Shown here in pieces: positions 34,479 to 45,116 of a stretch of 64,000 bases of DNA. The translations under genes and the position numbers were made by a program. How positions within the stretch are numbered: position 1 is the stretch's first letter; each line of letters opens with the position of its first letter. This DNA comes from JBKEAJ01 sp047974415 (lineage in GTDB: Bacteria > Bacteroidota > Bacteroidia > Bacteroidales > Prolixibacteraceae): contig JBKECH010000075.1 in assembly GCA_047974415.1 (NCBI GenBank), positions 1-64,000 of the forward strand. The letters are read 5' to 3'. The notes beneath the pieces were generated by a model that was given only the letters and a program-made list of their open reading frames with translations, was not told the DNA's origin and ran no database searches.

Positions 34479-37400
34479 TTAAAATATGACATTAATACCT
34501 AGCGAGAAATTACGAGCAAATGGGTAAGAGATTCCGCGTTCTTGCTTAACTGTTGAGAAGTAAAAAAGATTTGAGGCATTGGCAGAGAGCACAAAGCTCC
34601 TTATTCCTTTTTTCTTCATGAATTCCAACGACTTGAGGTCATATCGAACATTTATGTTCTGAAGAGTCAGCGTATTTTCGTCTTTCACAAAGCGTGTTGA
34701 CTTATAGGTCTTATTAGTGTCAAACAAGGACTTAAATGCAGCTATGTCTCCAGGTTTTTGCCAGCGGTCGTCGTACACTCTGGAATCCAGATTCTTACTA
34801 TAGTCAGCATTCTCAACTTTTGATATCAATGTAGAATTATACATCTGCCCTCCAAGGCGGTATCCCATGGACAGGGCTACCGACAAGTCTTTATATCTAA
34901 AGGAAGAATTTATATTGCCCTGGAATTTAGGTTCGCTCACCCCTCCTGCAATTAAATCTGAAGCGTCCCATTCGGTAGTTGTTGTTCCATCCTTTTTAAG
35001 ATAAATTTCCTTCCCAAGACTAGGTTCAATGCCTAAAGACTTAACAACCCAAATTGTATTAATTGAATGCCCTTCTCTGTATAGGGTATTCGGATCGACT
35101 GTCGCCTTGCTCTCCATTTCCTTCTGAGCATCCTTCAAGGCTTCGGACAGCTTGGAAATTCTGTTTGTATTTCTGATTGTGGACACCCCCACATTCCAAG
35201 TAACACCTTTGGAATAATTACGAACCAAGTAGGTGTTAAGTCTGAGTTCCATTCCACTATTCTTAACTTCTCCAATATTTCCCACATAAGAATCAAAACC
35301 ATTGGGTGGAGGCAGGTTTATAGACGAGATCAAATCCTCTGTCTTATCGATATACATATCGAATGCTCCACTAAGCAATCCTTTCCACACTTCTATTTCC
35401 AGTCCCCAATTAAAGCTTACTTTTTGTTGCCACTTCAAATCAGAGTTCCCTAGTCCTGACAAGTATGCGCCGTTCCATGCATAGTACCGGTCACTTGTAA
35501 AATACTTATAGGTGGAGAGAGATTGATAGGCCGAAAAGTTTTGTGAGCCTATTGTACCTGCAGAGCCACGCAATTTAAGACGATTGAATACAGACCCCTT
35601 CATAAAGTTCTCTTCGTGCATGTTCCATCCCAGACCAAGAGACCAAAAAGTTGCAAAGCGCTTGTCAGAACCAAACTGGGAGGCTCCGTCTGTGCGTAAA
35701 GAAAAATCAGCAAACAACTTGTTATCAAACATATAATTTATATTCGATGTTAGACCTAACGAACGAGTTAGACTTTGACTACCATTAGGCGATCCTCCTT
35801 CTGCATACTGTAAGGCAACTGCCATAAAATCAATGTTTTCATTAGTAAAACCCTCTGCTTTAAACGAATAAGAAGTCGATTCACGTTCACGTATATTATA
35901 TTCCGCTCCCACAAATAAATAATGTTTGTCATTGAATAGATTGCTGTAGCTGACATTCAAACTTCCCTCGTATCTAAATGACTTTCCAGAGCGATAATCG
36001 TAAGTCCCTCTACGGAAAATATCATTTTCCAAATAATTTGCAAATTGCGTGTGGCTTGCTGGCTTGTATATGTCTCCGGTAGAATTGGACTTGCTCAGAC
36101 CAAGCCTTCCTCTAACTTTCAATGCATCAGTCAATGTCAAGTCCATCTGAGTGTTATTGGTTATGGTATTATTTTCGTCCCTATCAAAAGTGTTTATTGT
36201 TGCATTATATAGAGGATTAGCTGAATAGTTGAACATACCACGAATTCCTAGTTTTTCCACTACATTGCCTTCTGCATCATAAGGTGCCCAATATGGATTT
36301 AATCCTACATAAGTAGAGAAAGAGCCATAGGGACTTTCTTCTGATTTGGTTATTCCCACAACAAGATTGTTCTGAAAGCTAATCTTCTTGGTCGAATACA
36401 TTAACTTCACACTGCCATTGAAAGTATTGCGCTGCGAGCCAATCATCACCCCTTCGATATTATTGTACTGAGCAGATGCCACATAACGAAACTTCCGACT
36501 TCCTCCTTGAATGTTCAAACTGTGCTTTTGTCCAACCCCTGTTCTCAGAGGTTTGGACAACCAATAAGTATCGACCCCTCTGTTTACATCAGATAATATA
36601 TCATTGTAATATTTCTGTAATTCAACATGCTTCTCAGCTCTAACCCCATTATATACACCGAATAAATCTTCCAACTCTAGTTTTTCGCGTGCGTTCAACA
36701 CTCTATACTCCGTTAAGTCTGGTGCTTCAATCATTAAATCACTACGCCAAGACACTTTCAGTTCTCCAGCTTCGGGTTGCTTTGTTGTTACCACCACAAC
36801 ACCATTTGCTCCGCGCGAACCATATATTGCCGTTGCCGATGCGTCCTTCAGTATGGTTATCGACTCTATATCATTCTCGTTCATGTCTTGGAGAGCCTGC
36901 ATGCCAGATTCAAATCCATCTATAATAATCAACGGCGTATTTAGATTCGCATTGGCTTCATCTCTTAATTCACCTACATTGGGAATACTAGAATTACCTC
37001 GTATCTGAACATCGGCAACACGATTCGGATTGGAGCCTACAATATTATTCTCTAGGAGATTAAATGCAGGGTCAATATTATGGATGGTTGTTAGAACATT
37101 CCTATTTCCAAATTTTTCGAGTTCCTCGGCCTCTATTGTTGTACTAGCTCCAGTATAAGACTCTAGTCTACGGGTAAAAATACCTGTGACAACAACTTCT
37201 CCCACATTGGCAACATCAACTGCCATCTTAACATTGAACACATCACCTTTACTTACATCAATGGTGACTTTCTTATAACCGACGAAAGAAAAATCTATAG
37301 AAGTAGCTTCCTTCGAGATGTTCGACATTGAATATTCTCCGCTTGCATCGGATATTGTTACAATGTTAGTACCTGTCACCACAACTGTAACTCCTGCCAT

Positions 37401-37508
37401 AGGTTCTCCTGTTTCTCTATCCGTTACTTTTCCCGAGATAGTCCGCATTTGCGCCCACATAAGATGAGTGAATGACAATAGTAAAAAGACAAGTAGAAAT
37501 CTTCTCAT
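34479..37508 (-). CDS. SusC/RagA-family TonB-dependent transporter
   Basis: This 1009-residue protein has a signal peptide (FLLLSFTHLMWAQ), a carboxypeptidase-like N-terminal domain (TISGKVTDRETGEPMAGVTV), a plug with LIIIDGFESG and ESITILKDASATAIYGSRGANGVVVVTTK, and a large barrel ending NFSLGINVIF. No STN domain is present, so signalling to an anti-sigma factor is unlikely. It imports a ligand bound by the neighbouring SusD. It heads the leftward four-gene operon and has a full-consensus promoter. The other two SusC proteins of the window are clearly separate paralogues. Confidence 0.95.
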   Translation of the reverse strand: MRRFLLVFLLLSFTHLMWAQMRTISGKVTDRETGEPMAGVTVVVTGTNIVTISDASGEYSMSNISKEATSIDFSFVGYKKVTIDVSKGDVFNVKMAVDVANVGEVVVTGIFTRRLESYTGASTTIEAEELEKFGNRNVLTTIHNIDPAFNLLENNIVGSNPNRVADVQIRGNSSIPNVGELRDEANANLNTPLIIIDGFESGMQALQDMNENDIESITILKDASATAIYGSRGANGVVVVTTKQPEAGELKVSWRSDLMIEAPDLTEYRVLNAREKLELEDLFGVYNGVRAEKHVELQKYYNDILSDVNRGVDTYWLSKPLRTGVGQKHSLNIQGGSRKFRYVASAQYNNIEGVMIGSQRNTFNGSVKLMYSTKKISFQNNLVVGITKSEESPYGSFSTYVGLNPYWAPYDAEGNVVEKLGIRGMFNYSANPLYNATINTFDRDENNTITNNTQMDLTLTDALKVRGRLGLSKSNSTGDIYKPASHTQFANYLENDIFRRGTYDYRSGKSFRYEGSLNVSYSNLFNDKHYLFVGAEYNIRERESTSYSFKAEGFTNENIDFMAVALQYAEGGSPNGSQSLTRSLGLTSNINYMFDNKLFADFSLRTDGASQFGSDKRFATFWSLGLGWNMHEENFMKGSVFNRLKLRGSAGTIGSQNFSAYQSLSTYKYFTSDRYYAWNGAYLSGLGNSDLKWQQKVSFNWGLEIEVWKGLLSGAFDMYIDKTEDLISSINLPPPNGFDSYVGNIGEVKNSGMELRLNTYLVRNYSKGVTWNVGVSTIRNTNRISKLSEALKDAQKEMESKATVDPNTLYREGHSINTIWVVKSLGIEPSLGKEIYLKKDGTTTTEWDASDLIAGGVSEPKFQGNINSSFRYKDLSVALSMGYRLGGQMYNSTLISKVENADYSKNLDSRVYDDRWQKPGDIAAFKSLFDTNKTYKSTRFVKDENTLTLQNINVRYDLKSLEFMKKKGIRSFVLSANASNLFYFSTVKQERGISYPFARNFSLGINVIF

Positions 37509-37537
37509 AAAAACACTTTAAAAGTTAATATTCGACA

Positions 37538-37568
37538 CAAATGTAATAATGATAATTCTAAATTCAAA
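37538..37568 (-). promoter_or_regulatory. Promoter of the first SusC operon
   Basis: Read leftward: TTTG (37568-37565), 19 bp spacer and TACATTTG (37545-37538). This is a full consensus match, with about 23 bp from the predicted transcript start to the ATG. Confidence 0.8.
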
Positions 37569-37650
37569 AAATAATCAGAGTTTAAAGAAACAATAGTCAC
37601 TGCTTAAGTTTACAAAAGCGTATTGTATTATGGTTGGGAGCATCATAAAA

Positions 37651-38721
37651 TTATTTCATCTTTATTCTAAAGCTATTAAAGGATTGATTGCGCCATGCTC
37701 TGTCTATTGTTGACGGAGAGATTGCAAAAAGAGGAGAAAATGTTCTGACAACAACAGTTTGTTTATCTGGCAGAAACTCCATTATACGCAACCAGCCATC
37801 GCCACCATTACCATGCCACCCTCCGCCTTCAGTCTGGGCGTTGAAGACGATTTGATGTACAGTCTTCCCCGCTGCATTAACATCTTCCCTATAGCCCACA
37901 TTCTGCCTGACATCGCTTGTTCCACCAATATGTCCGCATAATACTAGCTCAATATTTGACGATGGAGCAATTAGCTTTTGCCACAGTTCTTTTCCGTGAG
38001 TAGCATCTTTTATTTTGTATCCTTCTTTTTCTATCAAGGTATTGTCCTCACTCATTGCCTCCATGTAGCTATGTGTCAAAACAATTACACGATGCCCTTT
38101 ATACTTATCTTGCGAGATAAGTGCTTTTGCCTGCCTTACAATGGTATCGCGTGGATTAAATTCGAGGGATACAATAAGGTATTTAATATTGTGGGGAGAG
38201 GTGAACTCATAAAAAGCATTCTCTAGTGTTTTTTCGCCCGCAAAGTTAGGCAACATTCCTGCAAGGATTTTTTTTGTTGCCTTCAGCTGTTCTGGTTGGA
38301 AATACGAATTCAGTTGAGAGTATCTATTTTCAGCGGATTTCGTACCGTAATCGTGGTTCCCAGTACATAATATGTACGGAACAACAGTGTCTAGTGTAGA
38401 AAAAGCTTCCCTGACAGAGGTCCATTGCTGATAACTATTCTGATCGCCATTCACTCCATCTCCGATTGGGATGTTATTTTGTTCTACTAGGTCGCCTTCA
38501 CAAAGAACTAGTTTTATGTTTAGCTTGTCTTTGTTTTGCTTTATCCACCTGGTCATCAATGAGAATATAGGTTGATTACATTCAAATTTGCTGTAAGATT
38601 GAGGGTCTGGAAGTATAATCATAGACCACGATTTACTATTTTCTAGCTCGGCCTGTCCCGATTGCGCACTTACCCCACCCCAGAGGCTAAGTATGATAAT
38701 AGTAGTAAATAAGAATTTCAT
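37651..38721 (-). CDS. Secreted metallophosphoesterase (calcineurin-like)
   Basis: The 356 residues have a signal peptide (TIIILSLWGGVSAQ) and the calcineurin-like metal motifs in order: ILPDPQSYS, LVLCEGDLVEQN, ILCTGNHDYG, IVLTHSY and LVLCGHIGG. It is probably periplasmic or exported and hydrolyses a phosphate ester or diester of unknown nature. It lies 142 bp upstream of the SusC operon on the same strand. The SusC promoter lies between them, so it is adjacent but not clearly in the same transcript. It may release phosphate from the ligand of that operon; this is inference. Confidence 0.9.
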   Translation of the reverse strand: MKFLFTTIIILSLWGGVSAQSGQAELENSKSWSMIILPDPQSYSKFECNQPIFSLMTRWIKQNKDKLNIKLVLCEGDLVEQNNIPIGDGVNGDQNSYQQWTSVREAFSTLDTVVPYILCTGNHDYGTKSAENRYSQLNSYFQPEQLKATKKILAGMLPNFAGEKTLENAFYEFTSPHNIKYLIVSLEFNPRDTIVRQAKALISQDKYKGHRVIVLTHSYMEAMSEDNTLIEKEGYKIKDATHGKELWQKLIAPSSNIELVLCGHIGGTSDVRQNVGYREDVNAAGKTVHQIVFNAQTEGGGWHGNGGDGWLRIMEFLPDKQTVVVRTFSPLFAISPSTIDRAWRNQSFNSFRIKMK

Positions 38722-38862
38722 GTGTGTTTATAATTTTGCTAACAAAAACTAACTAATAACTGTGATTAGCAATCGTTCTTTTATATTTTTCAATCTTTTT
38801 GTCAATCCAAAGGTAATGTAAAAAATGTACTTTTGCAACAGAATGCCAGTAATTTTAAAATT

Positions 38863-40326
38863 ATGAAAAGAATAACGCTCCTCTTGTTGACATTTATTAC
38901 ATTAATAGCAAATGCACAAGACAAACCCAACATTATTATATTTTTTGTTGATGATATGGGATGGCAAGAAACGTCTCTGCCTTTGCACAAAAAAGAAACT
39001 CGCAACAACAACTTCTTCCACACTCCTAACATGGAAATCCTTGCAAGCAAAGGGCTTACGTACACAAATGCTTATTCTGCGCCTTTATGTTCACCAACAA
39101 GAGTAAGTCTGATGACAGGCGTGAATGCTATGAAGCACCGAGTTACAAACTGGACATTACAAAAAGACATCTCGCCCGACGAAAAGTCTGACAGCGATAT
39201 CGTGACACCTCCTGAATGGAATGTTAATGGAATGTCGTGCGAAAAAGGTATCAACAATACTTTTTACACCTACCAAACACTCCCTAAAATACTCCGTAAA
39301 GCAGGATACAAAACTATTCACGTTGGCAAGGCACATTTTGGAGCAAAAGGCACACCAGCCTCAAACCCTCTAAATATCGGATTCGATATAAATATAGGAG
39401 GACATGCAGCAGGAGGTCCTGGCTCTTATTACGGGACAAATAACTTTAGTGCCGCACACAGAGGCGGAGGCAATGTTTGGGATGTCCCGAATCTTGAGAG
39501 ATTTCATGGTAAAGATATATACCTGACTGAAGCATTGACACTAAAGGCGAGTGATGAGATACAAAAAGCGCTTGCCGAGAACAGACCATTTTTCCTGTAT
39601 CTTTCCCATTATGCCGTGCATGCACCTTTTGAAGCCGACAAAAGATTTCTGAACAAATACAAGGCTTTCGATACTACCGAACTTCAGCAAACAAATGCTT
39701 CAATGATTGAAAGCATGGACAAATCATTAGGTGACATAATGCAACAATTAAAACTACTTGGAATTGATGATAATACAATTATCATATTCATGTCTGACAA
39801 TGGTCAGCCTCCTAGCATAGGAGAGCAATACCCACTTAGGGGATATAAGATACAGCCCTACGAAGGTGGCATAAGAGTCCCACTGATAGTGTACAACCCA
39901 CATGCCACAGAGCATGGAACGCGCATTGAAAAGAACGTAATTATTGATGACATTCTACCCACTGTCGTGGAGTTTGCACATGCCTCCTCCGAAGTAGAAC
40001 ATGCTGAAGAACTAGACGGCAAGAGCATTGCCAATCCAAACAAAATCGACAGCAATAGGGTGTTGTTTTGGCACTATCCACACACATATTACTCAAGCCC
40101 CTACAGTATTATAAGAAAAGGCGATTGGAAACTAATTTATTTTTACGATAAAGAAAAGTCTGAACTTTACAATACAAAATATGACATCTCAGAAAAGAAC
40201 AACTTAGTCAACACAAATATCGCTAAATATAGAGAGCTAAAGCAGTTACTGAGAAACGAATTACTTAACACTAAGGCCCCTATCCCTATTTTGAAAAAGA
40301 CAGGGAAACCAAGCAAACTGCCATAG
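38863..40326 (+). CDS. Sulfatase (family S1, cysteine type)
   Basis: From the ATG at 38863 the protein has 487 residues; I chose this start because it gives a clean signal peptide (ITLLLLTFITLIANAQ). The metal site NIIIFFVDDMGWQ is followed by the activation motif CSPTRVSLMTG with Cys76, which is converted to formylglycine by an anaerobic maturase encoded elsewhere. Other conserved parts are HVGKAHFG (normally GKWH), HYAVHAPF and IFMSDNGQPP. It removes sulfate from a sugar in the periplasm. TACTTTTG at 38828-38835 is a -7 candidate. It is convergent with the second SusC/SusD pair, with MITE copy C between. Confidence 0.93.
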   Translation: MKRITLLLLTFITLIANAQDKPNIIIFFVDDMGWQETSLPLHKKETRNNNFFHTPNMEILASKGLTYTNAYSAPLCSPTRVSLMTGVNAMKHRVTNWTLQKDISPDEKSDSDIVTPPEWNVNGMSCEKGINNTFYTYQTLPKILRKAGYKTIHVGKAHFGAKGTPASNPLNIGFDINIGGHAAGGPGSYYGTNNFSAAHRGGGNVWDVPNLERFHGKDIYLTEALTLKASDEIQKALAENRPFFLYLSHYAVHAPFEADKRFLNKYKAFDTTELQQTNASMIESMDKSLGDIMQQLKLLGIDDNTIIIFMSDNGQPPSIGEQYPLRGYKIQPYEGGIRVPLIVYNPHATEHGTRIEKNVIIDDILPTVVEFAHASSEVEHAEELDGKSIANPNKIDSNRVLFWHYPHTYYSSPYSIIRKGDWKLIYFYDKEKSELYNTKYDISEKNNLVNTNIAKYRELKQLLRNELLNTKAPIPILKKTGKPSKLP

Positions 40327-40332
40327 CTTTAG

Positions 40333-40485
40333 ATTAGAGCCCGTCTCTAATGTCCAATATCTGCATTATGCTCACTTTGCGAATTAGTCATTTACACAAG
40401 TAAACTCCCAATTCACAAAGTTTCACAAGCCTTGATATTTAACTTTATAGTTCAGACCCTTGACATTATGGACGAACACTAATTA
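40333..40485 (-). mobile_element. MITE-like element, copy C
   Basis: About 153 bp. Read in reverse, it aligns with copy A over its whole length, including the interior ACTATAAAGTTAAATATCAA and GTGAATTGGGAGTTTACTTG. The ends are inverted repeats of the same type. It lies between convergent genes. Confidence 0.8.
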
Positions 40486-40537
40486 TCTATCGTAATTAGA
40501 TGGCTTTTTTAATAAAAATCTTTCACAAAGCAGATTG

Positions 40538-42070
40538 TTATTTAAGTATCCACATCAATTGATTGACCTCATCATTGCCATCAAATTGTCGTTGAATAGC
40601 TTCTACAACATTGTCCGTATTATAGTCCATTTCGGACTTAGGATACATAAATCTTGTGGGGATTTTGTCAGTCACAAGATTTTGATTCGTTTCGGGATTG
40701 ATTGGGAATTTAGGATATCCTGTTCTTCGGTAGTCCATATACGCCTCTAACTCGTACACTTGCAGAAAGTTTGATAAATATTTTTGAGTTATTATTTTAT
40801 TTAATTTATCTTCAAAATTTCCAGTCAATTGGATTTCAGGTTTAGCGATATAGTCGGCAATATATTGGTCTGTAATAACTCTTCCATAATGATATTTCAC
40901 ATCATCAATCATATAGCTTTGTTTAAACTTCATATCTGCTTCTATTCCCTTCAGGTAATACGTATTAGCATCTCCATTAATCCAATTTCTAAGAGCAGCT
41001 TCGGCTAAATAAAAATTCATGTCTGAATATCTCATTTTAGCAAAAGGTTCTCCCTCCTCTTTTTCAGTATATCGCTTGTTTAGACGGCTACACTTATTAC
41101 TTGAAGCAATAACACCCATTTCATTAAATGGCAGAGTGATATCTACACCTGCAAATGCCTCCCAACTATCTACTGGTTTATTCTCTGTTTCAACAAAATA
41201 TTCAGCTGGTGAAGCATAGTAGAACATTCTATAGTCTTCATATTTTTTAAGACTATCTATCAATACTGTTGACATCAATGCATAATGCGCATGTTTGGTT
41301 CTTGTATGATGAAAAGGATTAATCATTCCATCTTGGTTCTTATAAACGATTTGAAAGTTGTCGTTATTGGACTCAAAATGTTTCTGTTTTGACACAACAT
41401 CTCTAAATCTATCCTTTACTTTAAGATCTGCATCATCCACTTTCTTCGATAATGTAAGCAAAACTCTCATCTGAAAGACGGAAATCATCATTTGCCACTT
41501 GCTATTGTCTCCTCCATAGATAAAATCTCCATCAAATTTAACCTTACCAGCAGTCTCAAAGTGCGCATAAGCTTCATCCAAATCTCTTAGGACTTGCAAC
41601 ATAACCTCTTTTTGAGTATCATACTTAGGCTTACTTATTCCTTCCTCTCCCTTCAAAGTTTCAGAATAAGGAATATCACCTACTTTTAGCGTAAGATTGA
41701 ATAACTTATAAGCCTTCATAAACTTATGTAATCCTACATATGATTCATACTGAGGGGAGGACTCTGCTTTAATTACCATTTTTTGACCAGTAGTCAAAAT
41801 AGTGTAGTCAAACCCCATTCTTCCAAAGAAATTATACTGCTCACTTGATGCACCTTCAGCCCACCCCAAATATTTACCTCGCTGATAGTCGTAACTAAAT
41901 GTTTTTGCAGCATCAGAACCAGCCATATTCCATATCAATCTAGTAGCCATCAGTGTAGCTGTAGCATCCAAAGGCTTGTCTGGATTGGTATTTATTTCAT
42001 CAAACTCGCTGCAAGCTATAAGAAGAGTACAGGCAAGAAACCAAAGACTTATTATTTTTATTGTTTTCAT
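40538..42070 (-). CDS. SusD-like lipoprotein (SusD-like_2 type)
   Basis: I place the start at 42070 (MKTIKIISLWFLACTLLIAC), which gives a proper lipoprotein signal with Cys20 and avoids overlap with SusC; an upstream start at 42103 is open. The opening EFDEINTNPDKP and the C-terminal YELEAYMDYRRTGYPKF and PTRFMYPKSEMDYN are typical of the SusD-like_2 branch, about 510 residues. It pairs with the SusC 13 bp upstream. The neighbouring sulfatase suggests a sulfated substrate. Confidence 0.9.
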   Translation of the reverse strand: MKTIKIISLWFLACTLLIACSEFDEINTNPDKPLDATATLMATRLIWNMAGSDAAKTFSYDYQRGKYLGWAEGASSEQYNFFGRMGFDYTILTTGQKMVIKAESSPQYESYVGLHKFMKAYKLFNLTLKVGDIPYSETLKGEEGISKPKYDTQKEVMLQVLRDLDEAYAHFETAGKVKFDGDFIYGGDNSKWQMMISVFQMRVLLTLSKKVDDADLKVKDRFRDVVSKQKHFESNNDNFQIVYKNQDGMINPFHHTRTKHAHYALMSTVLIDSLKKYEDYRMFYYASPAEYFVETENKPVDSWEAFAGVDITLPFNEMGVIASSNKCSRLNKRYTEKEEGEPFAKMRYSDMNFYLAEAALRNWINGDANTYYLKGIEADMKFKQSYMIDDVKYHYGRVITDQYIADYIAKPEIQLTGNFEDKLNKIITQKYLSNFLQVYELEAYMDYRRTGYPKFPINPETNQNLVTDKIPTRFMYPKSEMDYNTDNVVEAIQRQFDGNDEVNQLMWILK

Positions 42071-42083
42071 AGTTGATATTTTT

Positions 42084-45000
42084 TTAAAAACTAAATTTAA
42101 CATTACATCCTACATAACGAACTGACGGAGAATTCAATTTATTGGAATGAATATCTGGGTCGGAGTGTTTGAAATTAGGTGACCAAATCAATAGATTTTG
42201 TCCTACAAGCGACACAGACAAATCATTGAGCTTCAGATATTGTGCATACTTCTTTGGAACTGTATATCCAATGGCAAGTTCACGCAGTTTGAAGAATGTC
42301 ATTTTCTTAATGTTTTGGATATTCTTATTTCCAGACCATGATTGGTAAGCTTGTATATATTCTTGATATCCTATAGCTACATCATTGGGTGCAAACACAC
42401 GCGTATCCTCAACGATAGTGCCATATTTATCATATTTAACATCACCCGACACAACCTTTACACCTTCGCCAATGTAGTTAGTCTTGCCATTTACAACTTG
42501 ATCATATCTCCATTGGTTATCACTATCTGGGTGTGTTCCTGAGTTCCACATGGCTTGTTCAGTCTGATCATATCCATATCCACCGACACGTCCATCAAAA
42601 GAGAAGCTTAGCGTAAAATCTTTATACTTGAATCTGTTGTTGAATCCCCATATCCAATCAGGATATTCATTAAAACCATTTCGGTCATATTGCATTTTTC
42701 GAGGTTTTCCATTGTGATGAATGATATTTCCATCAGGGTCTCTCTCCCAATCGTAAACACCTCCCATCCAGTCCCAACGCTCACCAGCAGCAACCCAGGG
42801 ACGATCTGTTGAATACCTCTCATCTACTTTATTATAGTAGTATCTATCTAGTGACCAGTTGAAGGTAGATGCCCACTCAAAGTCTTCCGTTTTTACAATG
42901 TCTCCTTCAAGTGTTATTTCGACACCTTTTCTCAATTGTTCTTCTCCATAGTTTACAAGAATATTAGAAAATCCAGAAGCATTACTAACCGTTGCATTAC
43001 GCTGTAGATTGTATCTGAGTTCTTGATAGTACCCTACATCAAAACGCAATCTGTTGTTCAAGAAATACAATTCTGTGCCAATTTCCCAACTCGACTTAGA
43101 TTCTGGCTTCAGAGCCTTGTCACGCATAGAGGTAGGAAATGTGGCTCCATTCATATTATCCCACAGATTCTTGGAAATTGTATATTCTGAGTTAATAACA
43201 TAATTAGCCGCAGGTTCTTTTGTCATAGCCCATGACCCTCTAATTTTCCAGTACTTAATCACATCTGGCAATGGTATAACCTCGGAAGCAATAAAGCTCA
43301 AATCAAAACTTGGATAGAAATAAGATCTTTCGGATGATGGTTGAGATGACACCCAATCATTTCTTCCACTTACATCCAAATAAACAGTGTTTTTCCAATC
43401 AAAATTCAATTGTCCATATAAACTATTCAATTGCCTTTTAGAAACAGATGAAGAAGACGTAACAGGATCAACAGAGGCATTCAACGAGTAAAATCCAGGA
43501 ATAGATAGCCCATTACTTGTACTTGATGAGTGACCATTATCTTCATAGAAATAAATTCCGCCTCCCCAAAGACTATTGATAGAGAAGTCTCCTAGCTTAT
43601 GTTCTGTCATTACTACCAAGTCTGCATTGAGACTATATCCCCGACTATTAGAGATTGAATAAGCTCCTTTTGCATTCCCCCTAGTATCTCGTGGAGTACG
43701 TGCTTCTGATCTATTTGTATATATATCATGCCCTACTCTAGCCATTGTCTTTAACCAATCAGTAGCTGAATAAGTGGCACTGAAGTGACTATTCGTTTTG
43801 TTTTTATAATGTGATAAAGTACGAGCATTAGCTAAAAAGTATGGGTTATCATACCACCCTGGGTTCCACCAGTTTTGCTTTTCTTCTTCTTTACCTCTTT
43901 GCCAGTAGTTTTTGAAATCTCGCACGTCAAAGTCCGTACCAGTCCATACCAAAAAGTTATATACATATCCTGTTGCTCCATAACCCGCTCCACGACTTTG
44001 CGGATTATAGTAATGAGACATCGTGATACCTCCATCAAATTTGAACTTATCTATCTCAAATTCTCCAGACACACTATAATTGAACTTATTAGATTTCAGA
44101 TTTGGATACTGTCCTTTATTATATACATGGTTTAGTGATGTACGAATACTTCCTCCTTTTGTTTTGTATGTTACCGAAACATTATTATTGGTAACCATGG
44201 CCGTTTCCAAGAAGTTTTTGAAATTATCTTTTCCTTTAGATACTAGTGGCATCTCTCTCCATTCATATGTTTCTGGATCATACTGTATAGCGGTTCTTCC
44301 AATATCCATCTTGTCTCCCCAGACATAGTCATTTCTGTCATAAACTCCATTATTTCCAGTACTATATGATGTTTGAGGTTTAGGAATACTGATATGTCCT
44401 GCATTAAACATTGTGTTACTATTGACAGCTATAGATAACCCCTCTTTCGTTCCTCGTTTGGTGGTTACCATGATTGCACCATTACCACCTCGAGAACCAT
44501 ATAAGGCCGATGCGCCTGGTCCTTTTAGAACAGTAATTATCGCAATATCATCAGATGCAATATCAGCTAGTTTTATATTTCCAAATGGAACTCCATCTAT
44601 TACGATAAGTGGCGATTTTCCACGTACAAGAATACTTGGTTCTACGCCAAACTCTGTAGAGTTCCTTACATTTACCCCTGCAATCTTTCCTGTCAGTGAT
44701 GTTGCAACACTTACTCCTTTTACTGTTGATAGAGTTTCTCCATCCACTTTTTGTGCCGCATAACCTAGAGCTTTTTCATCTCTTTTAATACCTAATGCCG
44801 TTACTACGACTTCATCTAAAGCTTCTGTGCTTTCTTGTAGCATTACATTAATCACTTTTTGGTTAGTTGCTACTATCTCTTGGTCCGTCATTCCTATAAA
44901 AGAAAAACGTAAAATGCTACCTTCGGGTGCGCTAAGAGTATACGCTCCGTTTACATCGGTAAGAGTTCCTTTTGTACTTCCTTTAATCATGACGGTCACT

Positions 45001-45116
45001 CCAGACAGTGGCTCGCCCTCGGAATCTGTGACGAGTCCCGAAACGGTTTTCTGTGCGTATGCACTACTAAATAGTAGCATAAAACACAAACTAAGAACTA
45101 AAGTAAATTTACTCAT
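42084..45116 (-). CDS. SusC/RagA-family TonB-dependent transporter
   Basis: This 1010-residue protein has a signal peptide (LVLSLCFMLLFSSAYAQ), the N-terminal domain KTVSGLVTDSEGEPLSGVTV, a plug (SPLIVIDGVPFGN, ITVLKGPGASALYGSRGGNGAIMVTTK) and a barrel ending GCNVKFSF. No STN domain is present. The start of the protein resembles the SusC at 56770 (FSSAYAQKT), and both have related leader DNA. It is coupled to the SusD-like gene. The promoter is not recognisable; the 650 bp upstream is described as a leader. Confidence 0.95.
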   Translation of the reverse strand: MSKFTLVLSLCFMLLFSSAYAQKTVSGLVTDSEGEPLSGVTVMIKGSTKGTLTDVNGAYTLSAPEGSILRFSFIGMTDQEIVATNQKVINVMLQESTEALDEVVVTALGIKRDEKALGYAAQKVDGETLSTVKGVSVATSLTGKIAGVNVRNSTEFGVEPSILVRGKSPLIVIDGVPFGNIKLADIASDDIAIITVLKGPGASALYGSRGGNGAIMVTTKRGTKEGLSIAVNSNTMFNAGHISIPKPQTSYSTGNNGVYDRNDYVWGDKMDIGRTAIQYDPETYEWREMPLVSKGKDNFKNFLETAMVTNNNVSVTYKTKGGSIRTSLNHVYNKGQYPNLKSNKFNYSVSGEFEIDKFKFDGGITMSHYYNPQSRGAGYGATGYVYNFLVWTGTDFDVRDFKNYWQRGKEEEKQNWWNPGWYDNPYFLANARTLSHYKNKTNSHFSATYSATDWLKTMARVGHDIYTNRSEARTPRDTRGNAKGAYSISNSRGYSLNADLVVMTEHKLGDFSINSLWGGGIYFYEDNGHSSSTSNGLSIPGFYSLNASVDPVTSSSSVSKRQLNSLYGQLNFDWKNTVYLDVSGRNDWVSSQPSSERSYFYPSFDLSFIASEVIPLPDVIKYWKIRGSWAMTKEPAANYVINSEYTISKNLWDNMNGATFPTSMRDKALKPESKSSWEIGTELYFLNNRLRFDVGYYQELRYNLQRNATVSNASGFSNILVNYGEEQLRKGVEITLEGDIVKTEDFEWASTFNWSLDRYYYNKVDERYSTDRPWVAAGERWDWMGGVYDWERDPDGNIIHHNGKPRKMQYDRNGFNEYPDWIWGFNNRFKYKDFTLSFSFDGRVGGYGYDQTEQAMWNSGTHPDSDNQWRYDQVVNGKTNYIGEGVKVVSGDVKYDKYGTIVEDTRVFAPNDVAIGYQEYIQAYQSWSGNKNIQNIKKMTFFKLRELAIGYTVPKKYAQYLKLNDLSVSLVGQNLLIWSPNFKHSDPDIHSNKLNSPSVRYVGCNVKFSF

